NCBI RefSeq assembly: GCF_002953195.1
Contig: NZ_CP026377.1
Location: 1,116,001 to 1,180,000, forward strand
Source: Mixta gaviniae
GTDB taxonomy: Bacteria > Pseudomonadota > Gammaproteobacteria > Enterobacterales > Enterobacteriaceae
Length of the DNA stretch: 64,000 nt
Direction of reading: 5' to 3'
In this document: positions 19,385-28,775 of the stretch, piece by piece
Position numbering within the stretch: the stretch's first letter is position 1
Layout: every line of letters starts with the position of its first letter
Notes under the pieces: generated by a model
Databases searched by the model: none
The model's input: the letters and a program-made list of their open reading frames with translations, nothing else
What the model was told of the DNA's origin: nothing
Program-made: the position numbers and the translations under genes

Positions 19385-19704
19385 GCAATGTTGAACAGCG
19401 CATTTATGAGCTAGTACGGCCTTACGCTGGCGCGTACCTATTCACGTTCAAACAAGTAGCGCTAACACCTAAAACGGATCTTGATACTGATTTGAGCCTT
19501 GATGACCTTGAAGCGGGTGAACTGATGGATAAGTTTTTCGAGGAATTTCAGGTTGAACGGGGAAGCTTTAAAATAGAAACTTACTATCCTGACGTTCCTG
19601 TTTCATGGCATCCTTTTAAGAAAGCAGCGCCTGTTTCTGTTCCTGATTTCAATATTGGTATGCTGATCGAGTCAGCAAAAGCCGGAAGATGGTTGTACAA
19701 ATAA
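19378..19704 (+). CDS. DUF1493 family protein, acyl-carrier-like
   Basis: The 108-residue acidic protein has an N-terminal helix (VEQRIYELVRPYAG) and the stretch DLSLDDLEAGELMDKFFEEF at about 40-60, which resembles the DSL helix region of acyl carrier proteins. This is the usual description of DUF1493. Whether the Ser in DLSLDD could carry phosphopantetheine is unknown. It overlaps the upstream gene by 7 nt (ATGGTAA), implying coupled synthesis and a joint function. It lies in the thrW island among decayed genes but is itself intact. Confidence 0.78.
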   Translation: MVSNVEQRIYELVRPYAGAYLFTFKQVALTPKTDLDTDLSLDDLEAGELMDKFFEEFQVERGSFKIETYYPDVPVSWHPFKKAAPVSVPDFNIGMLIESAKAGRWLYK

Positions 19705-19817
19705 GGGCGCATTACTCCCATGAAGCGCTAACTTTATTTATGAAAAGTATATAAAGTTCAGGGTTGATTCTGCATAACGAATCGATGGGTTATCTTTATA
19801 TAAAAACGGATGAATCA

Positions 19818-20006
19818 ATGAATGCCGTGTTTAATAAAATCCTGCGTCTGATAGACTTTCTTTTCGGTGATTTAATCCCGCTGGCGATAATTGTGGCGGG
19901 CGCGCTCTTTTTTATCATTGTACTGCCAACGCATGCCATTCTGCTGACGGTTATCTGGGCGGTAGTGGTTATCGTTATCGATGTGCGTTATTCGAAATGG
20001 TATTAA
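19818..20006 (+). CDS. Small two-helix membrane protein
   Basis: From the ATG at 19818 the product is 62 residues (MNAVFNKILRLIDFLFGDLI). Two strongly hydrophobic segments (about 18-36 and 38-54) are followed by a short basic tail RYSKWY. An ATG at 19785 is an alternative start but has no ribosome site. The family is not recognised. It lies at the right edge of the thrW island, 31 nt before the phosphoesterase gene, and could be co-transcribed with it. Confidence 0.55.
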   Translation: MNAVFNKILRLIDFLFGDLIPLAIIVAGALFFIIVLPTHAILLTVIWAVVVIVIDVRYSKWY

Positions 20007-20037
20007 CATTCATCTCTGACCCGACGCCAGGATAATT

Positions 20038-20715
20038 ATGCACCCTACCGATCTGGATACGCTCTACCGCGCCACCAATGACAAAACCGTCGCCCTCTGG
20101 CAACAGGAAAGCGGCATCGGCGAGGTGATGAGCGGAGAGTACTACCATCCGCGGAAGCTGGCGCTGGCGGCTGGTCTGCAACCGTCCATGCCGCCTGCCG
20201 TGCGCGCGCTTTTCGATGCGGTCCGCCAGCTAAGCGCAGAGGATGCGCTGGCGGATCTGCTGCCGACAGAGGCGTTTCATTTCACCTTTTTGCCCATCAC
20301 ACCGCCGCTGTACGAAGAGGAGGACGCGCTGCCGGAGGACATCGCGCCGCTGCTGCGCCTGTGGCAGAACTATCAGGGGCAGCGCGTAACGATAAAGGGG
20401 CTGCGGCTTGTGGCTTTGCCAGGACAGCTGCTGCTGGCGGGGGTGCCTGACGCTCAGGCGATAACGGCGCGTCAGCGCTTTTGTGAAGAGGTATTAGCCT
20501 CGCCCTGGCGGGAAGCGCTGCTGGCGCGTCATAAGAAAACGCCCCTGCCGGCGCCGTTCTGGCACAGCACGCTGCTGCGTTATCGGGCGCAGCGTCTGCC
20601 GGCGTCGCTGCAGCGCTATTTTCTTCAGGCTCAGCACGCTCGCTACGGCGACCTGTCAGGAGAGCTAAAGCTGGCGCAGGTGAACTACAACTGGACAACG
20701 TGCCGGGTCATTTAA
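20038..20715 (+). CDS. Probable 2H phosphoesterase (RNA ligase/cyclic phosphodiesterase-like)
   Basis: The 225-residue protein shows the two HxT signatures of 2H phosphoesterases: FHFTFLPI at about residue 80 and FWHSTLLRYR at about 180, spaced about 100 residues apart as expected. Family members hydrolyse or ligate 2',3'-cyclic or 2',5' phosphodiesters on RNA or nucleotides in the cytosol. The substrate is unknown here. The N-terminal 70 residues (LYRATNDKTVALWQQESGIG) may hold a recognition element. It has typical host codon use, unlike the AT-rich island genes just upstream, so it probably marks the return to resident DNA. Confidence 0.65.
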   Translation: MHPTDLDTLYRATNDKTVALWQQESGIGEVMSGEYYHPRKLALAAGLQPSMPPAVRALFDAVRQLSAEDALADLLPTEAFHFTFLPITPPLYEEEDALPEDIAPLLRLWQNYQGQRVTIKGLRLVALPGQLLLAGVPDAQAITARQRFCEEVLASPWREALLARHKKTPLPAPFWHSTLLRYRAQRLPASLQRYFLQAQHARYGDLSGELKLAQVNYNWTTCRVI

Positions 20716-20988
20716 CGTGTCGCAACGCGGGCCGCTTATCTGGCGGCCCACACCATAAGGCAAACGGTTATGCCGCCAGCGTATTCAGGGCGTTCAGCTG
20801 CGCCTCCGGCAGCGTCAGCGTCGCAGCCTGAAATCAAGTTAGCCAACCCGCAAGAGGCTAAGGCGCTTTACAGCATCACCGCAGAGCGGGATGGTGCGCG
20901 CATTGTCGCGGCGGTTTATCAGCGTATGGTTGGGGCGATCGCAGCGATGCTTGCCAGAGGCGCGTTAAACAGACAGCGCGCAGCGCAT
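20716..20988. other. Gap between the phosphoesterase gene and treX; no supported gene
   Basis: An 86-codon plus-strand frame (20770-21030) exists but runs through the treX terminator, so it is not accepted. On the minus strand, about 20 codons ending at 20767 (ATLTLPEAQLNALNTLAA then stop) look like the tail of a lost gene. Confidence 0.35.
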
Positions 20989-21022
20989 AAAAAAATCCCC
21001 GCCGGCATCGCCGACGGGGATC
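20989..21022 (-). terminator. Terminator of the treZ-treY-treX operon
   Basis: On the minus strand ATCCCCGTCGG-CGATG-CCGGCGGGGAT forms an 11-bp stem (one G-T pair) and is followed by seven T, 27 nt after the treX stop. Confidence 0.85.
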
Positions 21023-21048
21023 CTCAGTAAAGCAGCAACGCTGTGCGC

Positions 21049-23124
21049 TTAGGGTCTTCTGAATAGGGCGAGGCTGCGGCCCTCCAGTTCAAAATCCATC
21101 TCTTTGGTGATCACCATACCCGGCTTCGCGTTATCAGAGGTAGAGAGTTCCAGCACCCAGCCGCCTTCGCCAAACTGCGGAATGCGGAACGGCACGTTGC
21201 CTTCAAACGGGTTGAACAGCATCAGCACGTCGTGCCAGATGCCTTCTTCCGGCTGCAGGTCGGCGCGGCCGATATAGACGCCGAGCGTAGAGCCTTCGTC
21301 CCACTGCTCCGACTGCTGGAAGCCGCCGCCGGCGTTAAACCATTTGATATCCATGCCGTCACGCCAGCTTTCGCGGCGCAGCAGCGGCTGCTGCGCCCGC
21401 AGCGTGATCACCCGACGGGTAAACTCGCGCAGCGCCTCGCAGGTTTCCGGCAGATCGTCCCAGTGAACCCAGGAGATCTCGCTATCCTGACAGTAGCCGT
21501 TGTTATTGCCCATCTGGCTGCGGCCGAACTCATCGCCCGCCAGCAGCATCGGCGTGCCGTGAGAGAAGAAGAGCGTGGCGAGGAAGTTGCGCTTCTGGCG
21601 GTCGCGCACCGCGTTGATACCTTCATCTTCAGTCGGGCCTTCGGCGCCATAGTTATATGAACGGTTATCGTTATGGCCGTCGTTGTTGTCCTCGCCGTTC
21701 GCCTCATTGTGCTTCTCGTTATAGGAGACCACATCGTTCAGCGTAAAGCCGTCGTGCGCGGTAATAAAGTTGACGCTCGCCCACGGGCGACGGCCGCGCT
21801 GATCGTAGAGATCGCCGGAGCCGAGCAGACGCGCGGCGAAATCGGTAGAGACGTTATCGCCTTTCCAGTATTCGCGCACCGTGTCGCGGTATTTATCGTT
21901 CCACTCCGCCCAGCCCGGCGGGAAGCCGCCCACCTGGTAGCCGCCGGGGCCGATATCCCAGGGTTCACCGATCAGCTTCACCTTAGACAGCACCGGATCC
22001 TGGGTTACCGCGTCGAAGAAGCCGCCGCGCTGGTCGAAGCCTTCCGGCTCGCGGCCCAGAATGGTGCCGAGATCGAAGCGGAAGCCGTCGACATGCATCG
22101 ATTCCGCCCAATAGCGCAGCGAATCCATCACCATCTGCAGCACACGCGGGTGCGAGGTGTTAACGGTGTTGCCGGTACCGGTGTCGTTAATGTAATAACG
22201 ATGCTGGTCAGGCATGGTGCGGTAATAGGAGAAGTTATCGATGCCTTTGAACGACAGCGTTGGGCCGAGTTCGTTACCTTCCGCTGTATGGTTATAGACC
22301 ACGTCGAGGATCACTTCGATGCCGGCGTCGTGGAACGCACGCACCATATCGCGGAAGCCCTGAATGCCTTTCGGACCGTAGTAGCGCGGCGCCGGCGCGA
22401 AGAAGCCCAGCGAGTTGTAACCCCAGAAATTTTTCAGCCCCCTGTCCAGCAGATGCTGATCGTCCGGGAACCAGTGAACCGGCAGCAGCTCGACCGAAGT
22501 AATCCCGAGACTCTTGATATAGTCGACGGAAGCCTTGTGGCCCATGCCTTCGAAATTGCCGCGCAGCTCCGGCGGCAGGGCAGAGTTAAGCTGGGTAAAC
22601 CCTTTGACATGGGTCTCGTAAATCACCGATTTCGGCCAGGCGATGGAAGGGCGATTATTATCCTGCCAGTCAAACTCATTAGGATCGACAACCCGGCATT
22701 TCGGCGTAAAAGGGGCGCTGTCGCGCGTATCGAAGGTCAGATCTTTATCTTCATGCAGCAGGTCGTAGGCGAAGTGGGCTTCGTTCCACTCGATATCGCC
22801 GACCAGCTCGCGCGCGTAAGGATCGATCAGGAGTTTATTGGGGTTAAAACGATGGCCGTTCTCCGGATCGTAAGGCCCGTGAACGCGATAGCCGTAGAGC
22901 GCGCCAGGCTTTAGGCCCGGTATATAGCCGTGCCAGACCTCATGGGTATATTCCGGCAGATCCAGCCGGGCGATTTCATTTTTGCCGCTCGGATCGTAGA
23001 GGCAAAGCTCCACGCGCTCCGCATGCGCCGAGAAGATCGCAAAGTTAACGCCGTCGCCATCAAAGTTGGCGCCGAGAAGATGACTATACCCTGCTGTTAT
23101 TTCAAAAGGCTTACCGTTTGACAT
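21049..23124 (-). CDS. glgX: Glycogen/maltodextrin debranching enzyme (GlgX/TreX)
   Basis: The 691-residue GH13 enzyme hydrolyses alpha-1,6 branches. An N-terminal CBM48 domain (about 15-110) precedes the barrel. Catalytic residues are visible: nucleophile in DGFRFDLGT, acid/base in LIGEPWD, and transition-state Asp in TAHDGFTL. The start is the ATG at 23124 with a GGAGAA ribosome site; a 12-codon upstream extension is weaker. Because it is the third gene after treZ and treY, it most likely acts as TreX, supplying linear chains to TreY, rather than in a glg operon. No glg genes are nearby. Confidence 0.92.
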   Translation of the reverse strand: MSNGKPFEITAGYSHLLGANFDGDGVNFAIFSAHAERVELCLYDPSGKNEIARLDLPEYTHEVWHGYIPGLKPGALYGYRVHGPYDPENGHRFNPNKLLIDPYARELVGDIEWNEAHFAYDLLHEDKDLTFDTRDSAPFTPKCRVVDPNEFDWQDNNRPSIAWPKSVIYETHVKGFTQLNSALPPELRGNFEGMGHKASVDYIKSLGITSVELLPVHWFPDDQHLLDRGLKNFWGYNSLGFFAPAPRYYGPKGIQGFRDMVRAFHDAGIEVILDVVYNHTAEGNELGPTLSFKGIDNFSYYRTMPDQHRYYINDTGTGNTVNTSHPRVLQMVMDSLRYWAESMHVDGFRFDLGTILGREPEGFDQRGGFFDAVTQDPVLSKVKLIGEPWDIGPGGYQVGGFPPGWAEWNDKYRDTVREYWKGDNVSTDFAARLLGSGDLYDQRGRRPWASVNFITAHDGFTLNDVVSYNEKHNEANGEDNNDGHNDNRSYNYGAEGPTEDEGINAVRDRQKRNFLATLFFSHGTPMLLAGDEFGRSQMGNNNGYCQDSEISWVHWDDLPETCEALREFTRRVITLRAQQPLLRRESWRDGMDIKWFNAGGGFQQSEQWDEGSTLGVYIGRADLQPEEGIWHDVLMLFNPFEGNVPFRIPQFGEGGWVLELSTSDNAKPGMVITKEMDFELEGRSLALFRRP

Positions 23125-23192
23125 GCATTCTTCTCCATCGAATGAACATTTTGCCTGCAACAGCGTTTAGAAGCGCTTTCTGATAAGCAAAA

Positions 23193-25727
23193 TCACACTG
23201 TTATAAGAACAACAGACGAACAACAATCAACCGACGCCATACTGATGTGGTCGGTCAGTAACATCTCTTCTCCGCTGAGAATATCGCGGTAGCGACGGTT
23301 AGCCAGCGATGCGGGCAAGGGGATCTCCGTTTCGCTCCAGCGCTCCAGCTGCGGCTGCGCCAGGCTGCCGTGCAGCGCGTTCAGCACCAGACGCGGTGCG
23401 ATAACGATCAGCGCCTCATTCTCCTGCGCGCGCGCATAGGCGATAACGTTTTCTGCTCGCTTGCCGGCGGCGGCCAGCGGCAGGTAGTCGCCTTTGCGGA
23501 ACAGCATCGGCTTCTGCTGACGGAAACGCAGTAGCCTGGCGGTAACATGCTGCTTCAGCTCGCCGCTCAGCCAGTTCTGCTCATTGCTGGTGGTCGGCGT
23601 CTCATCGTCAGCCAGCCACTGCTCCAGCGTGGCGAAATCGGGTTCGCGGCGGTTATCAGGATCGACAAGGCTGAAATTCAGCCCTTCGCTGCCCTGATAG
23701 ATATCGGGCACGCCCGGCGCGGTCAGCTTGATGATGGTCTGGGTCAGGCTGTTGACCAGGCCGGCGCGTACATAGGGCTGGATGGTACGGTAAAAGTCCT
23801 GCAAAAAGGTCTGGTTGGCTGGCGAAAGCAGGTGGCGTGCATAATCCAGCACCGCCGTTTCATAGGCGTCATTGCTATCGCCCCAGTTAGTGCGCAGCTT
23901 GGCCTCGCGCAGCGCCTTTTCGGTAAAGGCGAGGAAACGCTCCTCCAGCGCTTTCAGCCCCGCCTCGTCGTTCGGACGCAGCGTGGTCGGCCAGACGCCG
24001 ACCAGCGCCTGATAGAGCATCCAGGCGACGGCCGGCTTCGGCGCGGTGCCATCTTCAAGCTGCACCACCTTCTGTTGGTTCATCTGGCGCCAGCGGGCGA
24101 CGCATTCCGCCCACAGCTCCGGCGCTTCGGTTAGCGTATAGAGCCGCGCGCGCGCATCTTCGCCGCGTTTGGTGTCGTGCGTGGAGGTGCCGGAGAGGGC
24201 GTCGGGCTGACGCTCCAGACGCGTTTTCATCTCAGCGTGAAAACGGTTGAGCGAGAAGGCGCGCGGCATCGGCTCGGCGCCCACTTCGTTCAGCGCCAGC
24301 TCCATGTTCTGGCGGAAGAACAGCGTATCCTCGACCGATTTCGCCATCAGCGGGCCGGTCAGCTGCTGGAAACGGGTGCGGAAATTCGCTGCATCCGCCG
24401 CCGCCGCTTCGGAAACCTTGCCTGCCAGAATGTCGGTCAGCACATCAAGCGCCTGGGTATCGGGCGCGTGGGCGCTGCTTTTTACGCGCTGCACGATCTT
24501 CTGCAGCAACGCCAGGCCTTCCGGCGGCAGCCCCTCTGTGGTGCCGTAGGTGCGATAGACCGGGAAGGCAACCAGCAGTTCGCGCAGCGCGCCGCGCAGT
24601 GCGTCCTCGTGCAGCCCGGCGTTTTCCGTATTGGCGATAGCCATCGCCAGACGCAGCAGGGTGGTGAACTCGCCTTCGAAGTTCTTATCGGCCATCAGCA
24701 GTTTGGCCGCGCGCAGTTCGGCGCGCATGTCCACCGGCTTGCCGACAACGTTATCCCAGGCGGCGCGCAGCGCGTCGAGCTGCTCGTCATCCACCAGCAC
24801 GTCGGAAAGCGATTCGATAAACTCATAGCCGGTAGTGCCGGAAATCGGCCACTCTTGCGGGATCTGCTCGTTTTTGCCGAGGATTTTCTCGACGGTGATA
24901 TAGCAATCCGGGCCCGCCTCCTGGCGCAGCAGCTCCAGGTAGGCTTTCGGATCGGCGAGCCCGTCGACATGGTCAACGCGCAGGCCGTCGACTGCGCCGG
25001 AATGCACCAGCTCCAGAATCAGCCGATGGGTATCGTCGAATACCGGCTTATCCTCGACGCGCACGCCGACCAGCCCGGTAATCTCGAAAAAGCGGCGGTA
25101 GGAGAGGTCACGCGGCGCATCGCGCCAGGACATCAGCCGCCACGGCTGCTGTTCGTGCAGCGCGGCGATCTGCGCTTTATCGCGCAGCTTCAGGATCTCT
25201 TCTTCGCGCCCTTGCCAGCTCTCCGGCGTCAGCGGGTAGTAGCTGTCGTAATAGGCGAACGCCGGCTTACCGCTGTTCGGATCCGCCTTGACGCTGATTT
25301 CGCCGTTTTCCAGCACGGCCTCAAAGGTATCGCCGAGGAAAGGCAGCGTCAGGCGACGCGACCAGTCGATATCGAAATGGCGCGCGTAGCGGCTCTGCTT
25401 GCCATGCTCGATCACGTCGCGCCACCAGGCGTTCTCCAGCGAGGCGGCCATATGGTTCGGGACAATATCGAGGATCAGGCCGAGGCCTGCCTCTTTCAGC
25501 GTTTTCACCATCCGGTCGAAGCCTGCGCGGCCGCCGATGGAAGGCTCAATCTCGTTGGCGTCGGTAACGTCGTAGCCGTGAGTGGATTCTGCCGTGGCGG
25601 TAAAAATCGGCGAGGCGTAAAGATGGCTGATGCCGAGCCGCTTCAGGTAGGGCACCAGCGCCGCGGCGCGGTCAAAGGTCATGCCGTTACGAAACTGAAT
25701 GCGATAGGTAGCGGTTGGGATCTTCAC
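23193..25727 (-). CDS. treY: Maltooligosyl trehalose synthase
   Basis: The 844-residue GH13 enzyme converts the reducing-end glucose of a maltodextrin from alpha-1,4 to alpha,alpha-1,1. Motifs are YGDVTD-like HGYDVTDANEIEPSIGG, nucleophile DGLRVDHVDGLADP, acid/base ITVEKILG and Asp in GTSTHDTKRGED. The start is GTG at 25727 (then KIPTATYRIQF, the conserved TreY N-terminus), overlapping the treZ stop by four bases (GTGA). The much longer open frame upstream lies inside treZ and is rejected. The enzyme acts in the cytosol together with TreZ. Confidence 0.93.
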   Translation of the reverse strand: MKIPTATYRIQFRNGMTFDRAAALVPYLKRLGISHLYASPIFTATAESTHGYDVTDANEIEPSIGGRAGFDRMVKTLKEAGLGLILDIVPNHMAASLENAWWRDVIEHGKQSRYARHFDIDWSRRLTLPFLGDTFEAVLENGEISVKADPNSGKPAFAYYDSYYPLTPESWQGREEEILKLRDKAQIAALHEQQPWRLMSWRDAPRDLSYRRFFEITGLVGVRVEDKPVFDDTHRLILELVHSGAVDGLRVDHVDGLADPKAYLELLRQEAGPDCYITVEKILGKNEQIPQEWPISGTTGYEFIESLSDVLVDDEQLDALRAAWDNVVGKPVDMRAELRAAKLLMADKNFEGEFTTLLRLAMAIANTENAGLHEDALRGALRELLVAFPVYRTYGTTEGLPPEGLALLQKIVQRVKSSAHAPDTQALDVLTDILAGKVSEAAAADAANFRTRFQQLTGPLMAKSVEDTLFFRQNMELALNEVGAEPMPRAFSLNRFHAEMKTRLERQPDALSGTSTHDTKRGEDARARLYTLTEAPELWAECVARWRQMNQQKVVQLEDGTAPKPAVAWMLYQALVGVWPTTLRPNDEAGLKALEERFLAFTEKALREAKLRTNWGDSNDAYETAVLDYARHLLSPANQTFLQDFYRTIQPYVRAGLVNSLTQTIIKLTAPGVPDIYQGSEGLNFSLVDPDNRREPDFATLEQWLADDETPTTSNEQNWLSGELKQHVTARLLRFRQQKPMLFRKGDYLPLAAAGKRAENVIAYARAQENEALIVIAPRLVLNALHGSLAQPQLERWSETEIPLPASLANRRYRDILSGEEMLLTDHISMASVDCCSSVVLITV

Positions 25728-27511
25728 GTTGCATCTCCAGAGGCCAGGCGAACAATAATCGAATTCTGCGGCAGCGCATCGGCCGCCTGCGGCCAGGCGA
25801 ACAGGGTGTCGCCCGGCAGATCGGGTAACGGCTGCGTGGTCTCGCCGATATTCAGCGCCATCGACAGCGTGCCGCGCGGGAAAGCCCAAGTGACGGCGAA
25901 AAAGCCTTCTGCTGTCTTCACCACTTTGCCGGCGTCACCGCCGGCGGTGGCCAGCAGCGGCACCAGATGCTGCTGACGCAGCGCCAGCAGTTCGCGGGTC
26001 AGCGCCAGCCAGGCTTTGCCTTCCTCGCTCTCCCGCTTTTTCCAGTCGAGCTTCGACATCTCGAAGGTTGCTTTGGCATTCGGATCGGGCACGCTTTCGC
26101 CTTCATGCCCGGCGTGGCCCTGGAACTCGCGCGCGCGGCCTTCGCGCACCGCCTTCGCCAGATCGCCATGGAAATCGGTAAAGAACAGGAACGGGTTGGT
26201 TTCGCCATACTCTTCGCCCATAAAGATCAGCGGAATATGCGGCGACAGCAGCAGCATCGACAGCATCACTTTGGTGCGGTCGGCGCCGGCCAGATCGATC
26301 AGTCGCTCACCTTGCGCGCGGTTGCCGACCTGGTCATGGTTCTGAATAAAATCGACAAAGGCGACCGGTGGCTGCCCGGTGCTTTTCACGCCGCGCTTCT
26401 CGCCGCTCTGCGCCGATACTTCGCCCTGATAGACGAACCCTTCGGTCAGCGCGCGCGCGATGCGTTTCTCCGGCTCGCTGGCAAAATCCTGGTAGTAGGC
26501 GTGCGTTTCGCCGGTAGCGAACACATGCACGGCGTTGTGCAGGTCGTCGTTCCATTCGCCGGTGAACAGCGGCGCTGAGCCATCTTCCGCGCGCGGATGC
26601 AGGAAAATCACGTTACGGCAATCTTCGGTGGTCAGATGGATCGGCCGATCGGTAATCTCAGCGCGGATGCGCTCGGCGATGTCGATCAATACATGCTTGT
26701 CGGAAGGATCTTCAATCTGGTCGATGGCATCGAAGCGCAGGCCGTCAAGGTAATACTCCTGCAGCCAGAACAGCGGCGCTTCTTCGATATAGCGGCGCGC
26801 CGCGTCGACATCATAGGCGATGCCGGCGCCCCACGGGGTCATGCGCTCTTTATGGAAGAAGTCGGGCGACAGCAGCGGCAGATAGTTGCCCTCCGGCCCG
26901 AAGTGGTTAAGCACAATATCAAGCACCACCGACAGGCCATGGCCATGCGCGGCGTCGACAAAGGCTTTGAAGTCATCCGGTGTGCCGTAGGCGGAGTGGG
27001 GCGCATAGAGCAGTACACCGTCGTAACCCCAGCCGCGATTGCCGCCGAACTGGGAAAGCGGCATCACTTCAATCATCGTCACGCCGAGTTCAGCCAGCCA
27101 CGGCAGCTTATCGATAGCGGCGCGGAAGGTGCCTTCCGGCGTGAAGGTGCCCATATGCATCTCATAGACCACGGTCTCGGTCCACGGGCGGCCTTTCCAG
27201 TCGCTGTTTTGCCATGCATAGCCGGCAGGATCGATAACCAGCGAAGGGCCGTTTACCTCCGCCTTCTGCGCGCGCGCGGCGGGATCCGGCACCACAGTGC
27301 CGTCGGCGAGAACAAAATTATATTCAGCGCCCGGCGCGACGCCGGCCGCTTCAAGCTCGAACCAGCCGTCGCCGGCCGGCGTCATTTCGCGCTCCTGGCC
27401 TGACAGCCTGAGCGTGATTTTTTGCTGGCCGGTAGCCCAGAGACGAAAACGAACGGTGTCGGCGGCCACATATTCAGCGCCCCAACTTTTAAGAAATGAT
27501 TTGGACTCCAT
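25724..27511 (-). CDS. treZ: Maltooligosyl trehalose trehalohydrolase
   Basis: The 595-residue GH13 enzyme releases trehalose from the end made by TreY. An N-terminal CBM48-like domain (residues 1-100) precedes the barrel. Catalytic residues lie in DGLRFDAIDQIEDPS (nucleophile), LTTEDCRN (acid/base Glu) and FIQNHDQVGNR (Asp). It is the first gene of treZ-treY-treX and is coupled to treY by a GTGA overlap. Trehalose made this way is an osmo- and desiccation protectant, common in plant-associated Erwiniaceae. No dedicated regulator is adjacent. Confidence 0.93.
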   Translation of the reverse strand: MESKSFLKSWGAEYVAADTVRFRLWATGQQKITLRLSGQEREMTPAGDGWFELEAAGVAPGAEYNFVLADGTVVPDPAARAQKAEVNGPSLVIDPAGYAWQNSDWKGRPWTETVVYEMHMGTFTPEGTFRAAIDKLPWLAELGVTMIEVMPLSQFGGNRGWGYDGVLLYAPHSAYGTPDDFKAFVDAAHGHGLSVVLDIVLNHFGPEGNYLPLLSPDFFHKERMTPWGAGIAYDVDAARRYIEEAPLFWLQEYYLDGLRFDAIDQIEDPSDKHVLIDIAERIRAEITDRPIHLTTEDCRNVIFLHPRAEDGSAPLFTGEWNDDLHNAVHVFATGETHAYYQDFASEPEKRIARALTEGFVYQGEVSAQSGEKRGVKSTGQPPVAFVDFIQNHDQVGNRAQGERLIDLAGADRTKVMLSMLLLSPHIPLIFMGEEYGETNPFLFFTDFHGDLAKAVREGRAREFQGHAGHEGESVPDPNAKATFEMSKLDWKKRESEEGKAWLALTRELLALRQQHLVPLLATAGGDAGKVVKTAEGFFAVTWAFPRGTLSMALNIGETTQPLPDLPGDTLFAWPQAADALPQNSIIVRLASGDAT

Positions 27512-27847
27512 TCAACTGCCTCGTGTTAACCCAGATGTGAGCAATAGACGACATCGCCCGCCAAATGCCGGCGATGTGAGTTTCAGGTGCTTAAATCTGT
27601 AAGCGTGATCTGGTGCCGTAGTGGGGCATCGCTCTTCTGGTCAGTCACGAAGTGGCTGCCCCCCAGAGAATGCGTATTGAAACGGTGTCCGGCGGTTTCG
27701 GCTCCAGGCAGCATACAAAGAACAATCATAGACCATCGGGCAGGAAGTGAAGGGCCGCGATAGCAGAGCGGCAGAACGAAGATAACCTTTGTGAGCCAGG
27801 CGGAAATAGAGGGATGAGGGGAGACGACGCGGCGGCAGGCGGCGCCG
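27512..27847. other. Gene-free gap upstream of treZ
   Basis: This 336-nt stretch lies between the treZ start and the yciT stop. It must hold the tre operon promoter, but I see no convincing -35/-10 pair, operator or stable hairpin. Confidence 0.4.
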
Positions 27848-28612
27848 CTACGCTACGCCGGGGACTTTCTCGCTCACCTGATGGACGTTAATGCCTTGCT
27901 GCTCAAGCCGCTGGCGGTAGCGGTCGTCGAGACCGCTATCGGTGATCACATGACGGAAAGGGCGGTCAACGGCAATCGGGTAGGGGTGAAACTGCCCGAA
28001 TTTCGAGGAATCGGTTAAAGCGAAGGTATCGATATCTTTTGCCATTACTGCATTGACGATATCGCTGCGCAGCATATTGCGGCCGGTAAAGCCGGTATCG
28101 GGATGCCAGCCGTCGATGCCGATAAAAGCTTTCTGGAAATGCACCTGCTGAATGCAGCTGCGGGTCAGCGGGCCGACCACCGACTCGCTGCTTTTCTGAT
28201 AGAGGCCGCCCAGCACGATCACTTCGCAACGCGACGCTTTCAGCAGCCCGGCGATATAGTGGCTAACGGTGACAATGGTGATGCTGTCATTGTCTGCCAG
28301 GCAGCGCGCCAGCAGGGCGTTGGTGCTGCCGCCTTCGATAAACACCGACTCGCCGGGTTTTACCAGCGAGGCGGCGTAATCCGCCAGCCCCTGCTTCAGC
28401 GGAAAACGTGCCTGCATGCGCGCCGCAACGTCATCGCCTTCCAGAGAGATGGCGGAACCGTGAACGCGCTTCAGGTAGCTGCCTTTCTCCAGCGTCGTGA
28501 GGTCCTGCCGCACCGTAACTTCGGAAACGTGCGTCAGGCGCGACAGCTCGCTGACGCTGATGCTGCCTCTTTCATTAACCAGCTGAATAATCTGTAACTG
28601 CCTTGCGTTCAT
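27848..28612 (-). CDS. yciT: DeoR-family transcription regulator, YciT-like
   Basis: The product is 254 residues from the Met opening MNARQLQIIQLVNERGSISV, matching the start of E. coli YciT (249 aa). The N-terminal helix-turn-helix (about 18-45, SVSELSRLTHVSEVTVRQDL) is followed by the DeoR sugar-phosphate sensor domain (FIEGGSTNALLA, VVGPLTRSCIQQVHFQKAFIGIDG, LTDSSKFG). YciT in E. coli has been linked to osmotic-stress gene control. Here it stands alone next to the trehalose operon, which would suit an osmotic role, but no operator was identified. Confidence 0.82.
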   Translation of the reverse strand: MNARQLQIIQLVNERGSISVSELSRLTHVSEVTVRQDLTTLEKGSYLKRVHGSAISLEGDDVAARMQARFPLKQGLADYAASLVKPGESVFIEGGSTNALLARCLADNDSITIVTVSHYIAGLLKASRCEVIVLGGLYQKSSESVVGPLTRSCIQQVHFQKAFIGIDGWHPDTGFTGRNMLRSDIVNAVMAKDIDTFALTDSSKFGQFHPYPIAVDRPFRHVITDSGLDDRYRQRLEQQGINVHQVSEKVPGVA

Positions 28613-28775
28613 CCGGCGTCTCATCCTGGGGCGGGGGAGGGGAGTATAACAAAATCGTCTGCGGATCGCATGGTGCCCCGGCAGCGCGCCGGAGCGGTCC
28701 GCATGGCGGCAGAGCGCTCTGCCGACGCTGTTGATATCACGGGAAGAACAGTTTTGCTGCGCGCTCCGCGCAGGA

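Noticed and set aside
20770..21030. 86-codon plus-strand ORF before treX
   Set aside because: It runs through the strong terminator of the opposite tre operon and has low-complexity Ala/Arg composition; no ribosome site is evident.
24177..25976. 599-codon plus-strand ORF antisense to treY
   Set aside because: treY on the other strand shows all catalytic motifs; this frame is a shadow from GC-rich codon bias.
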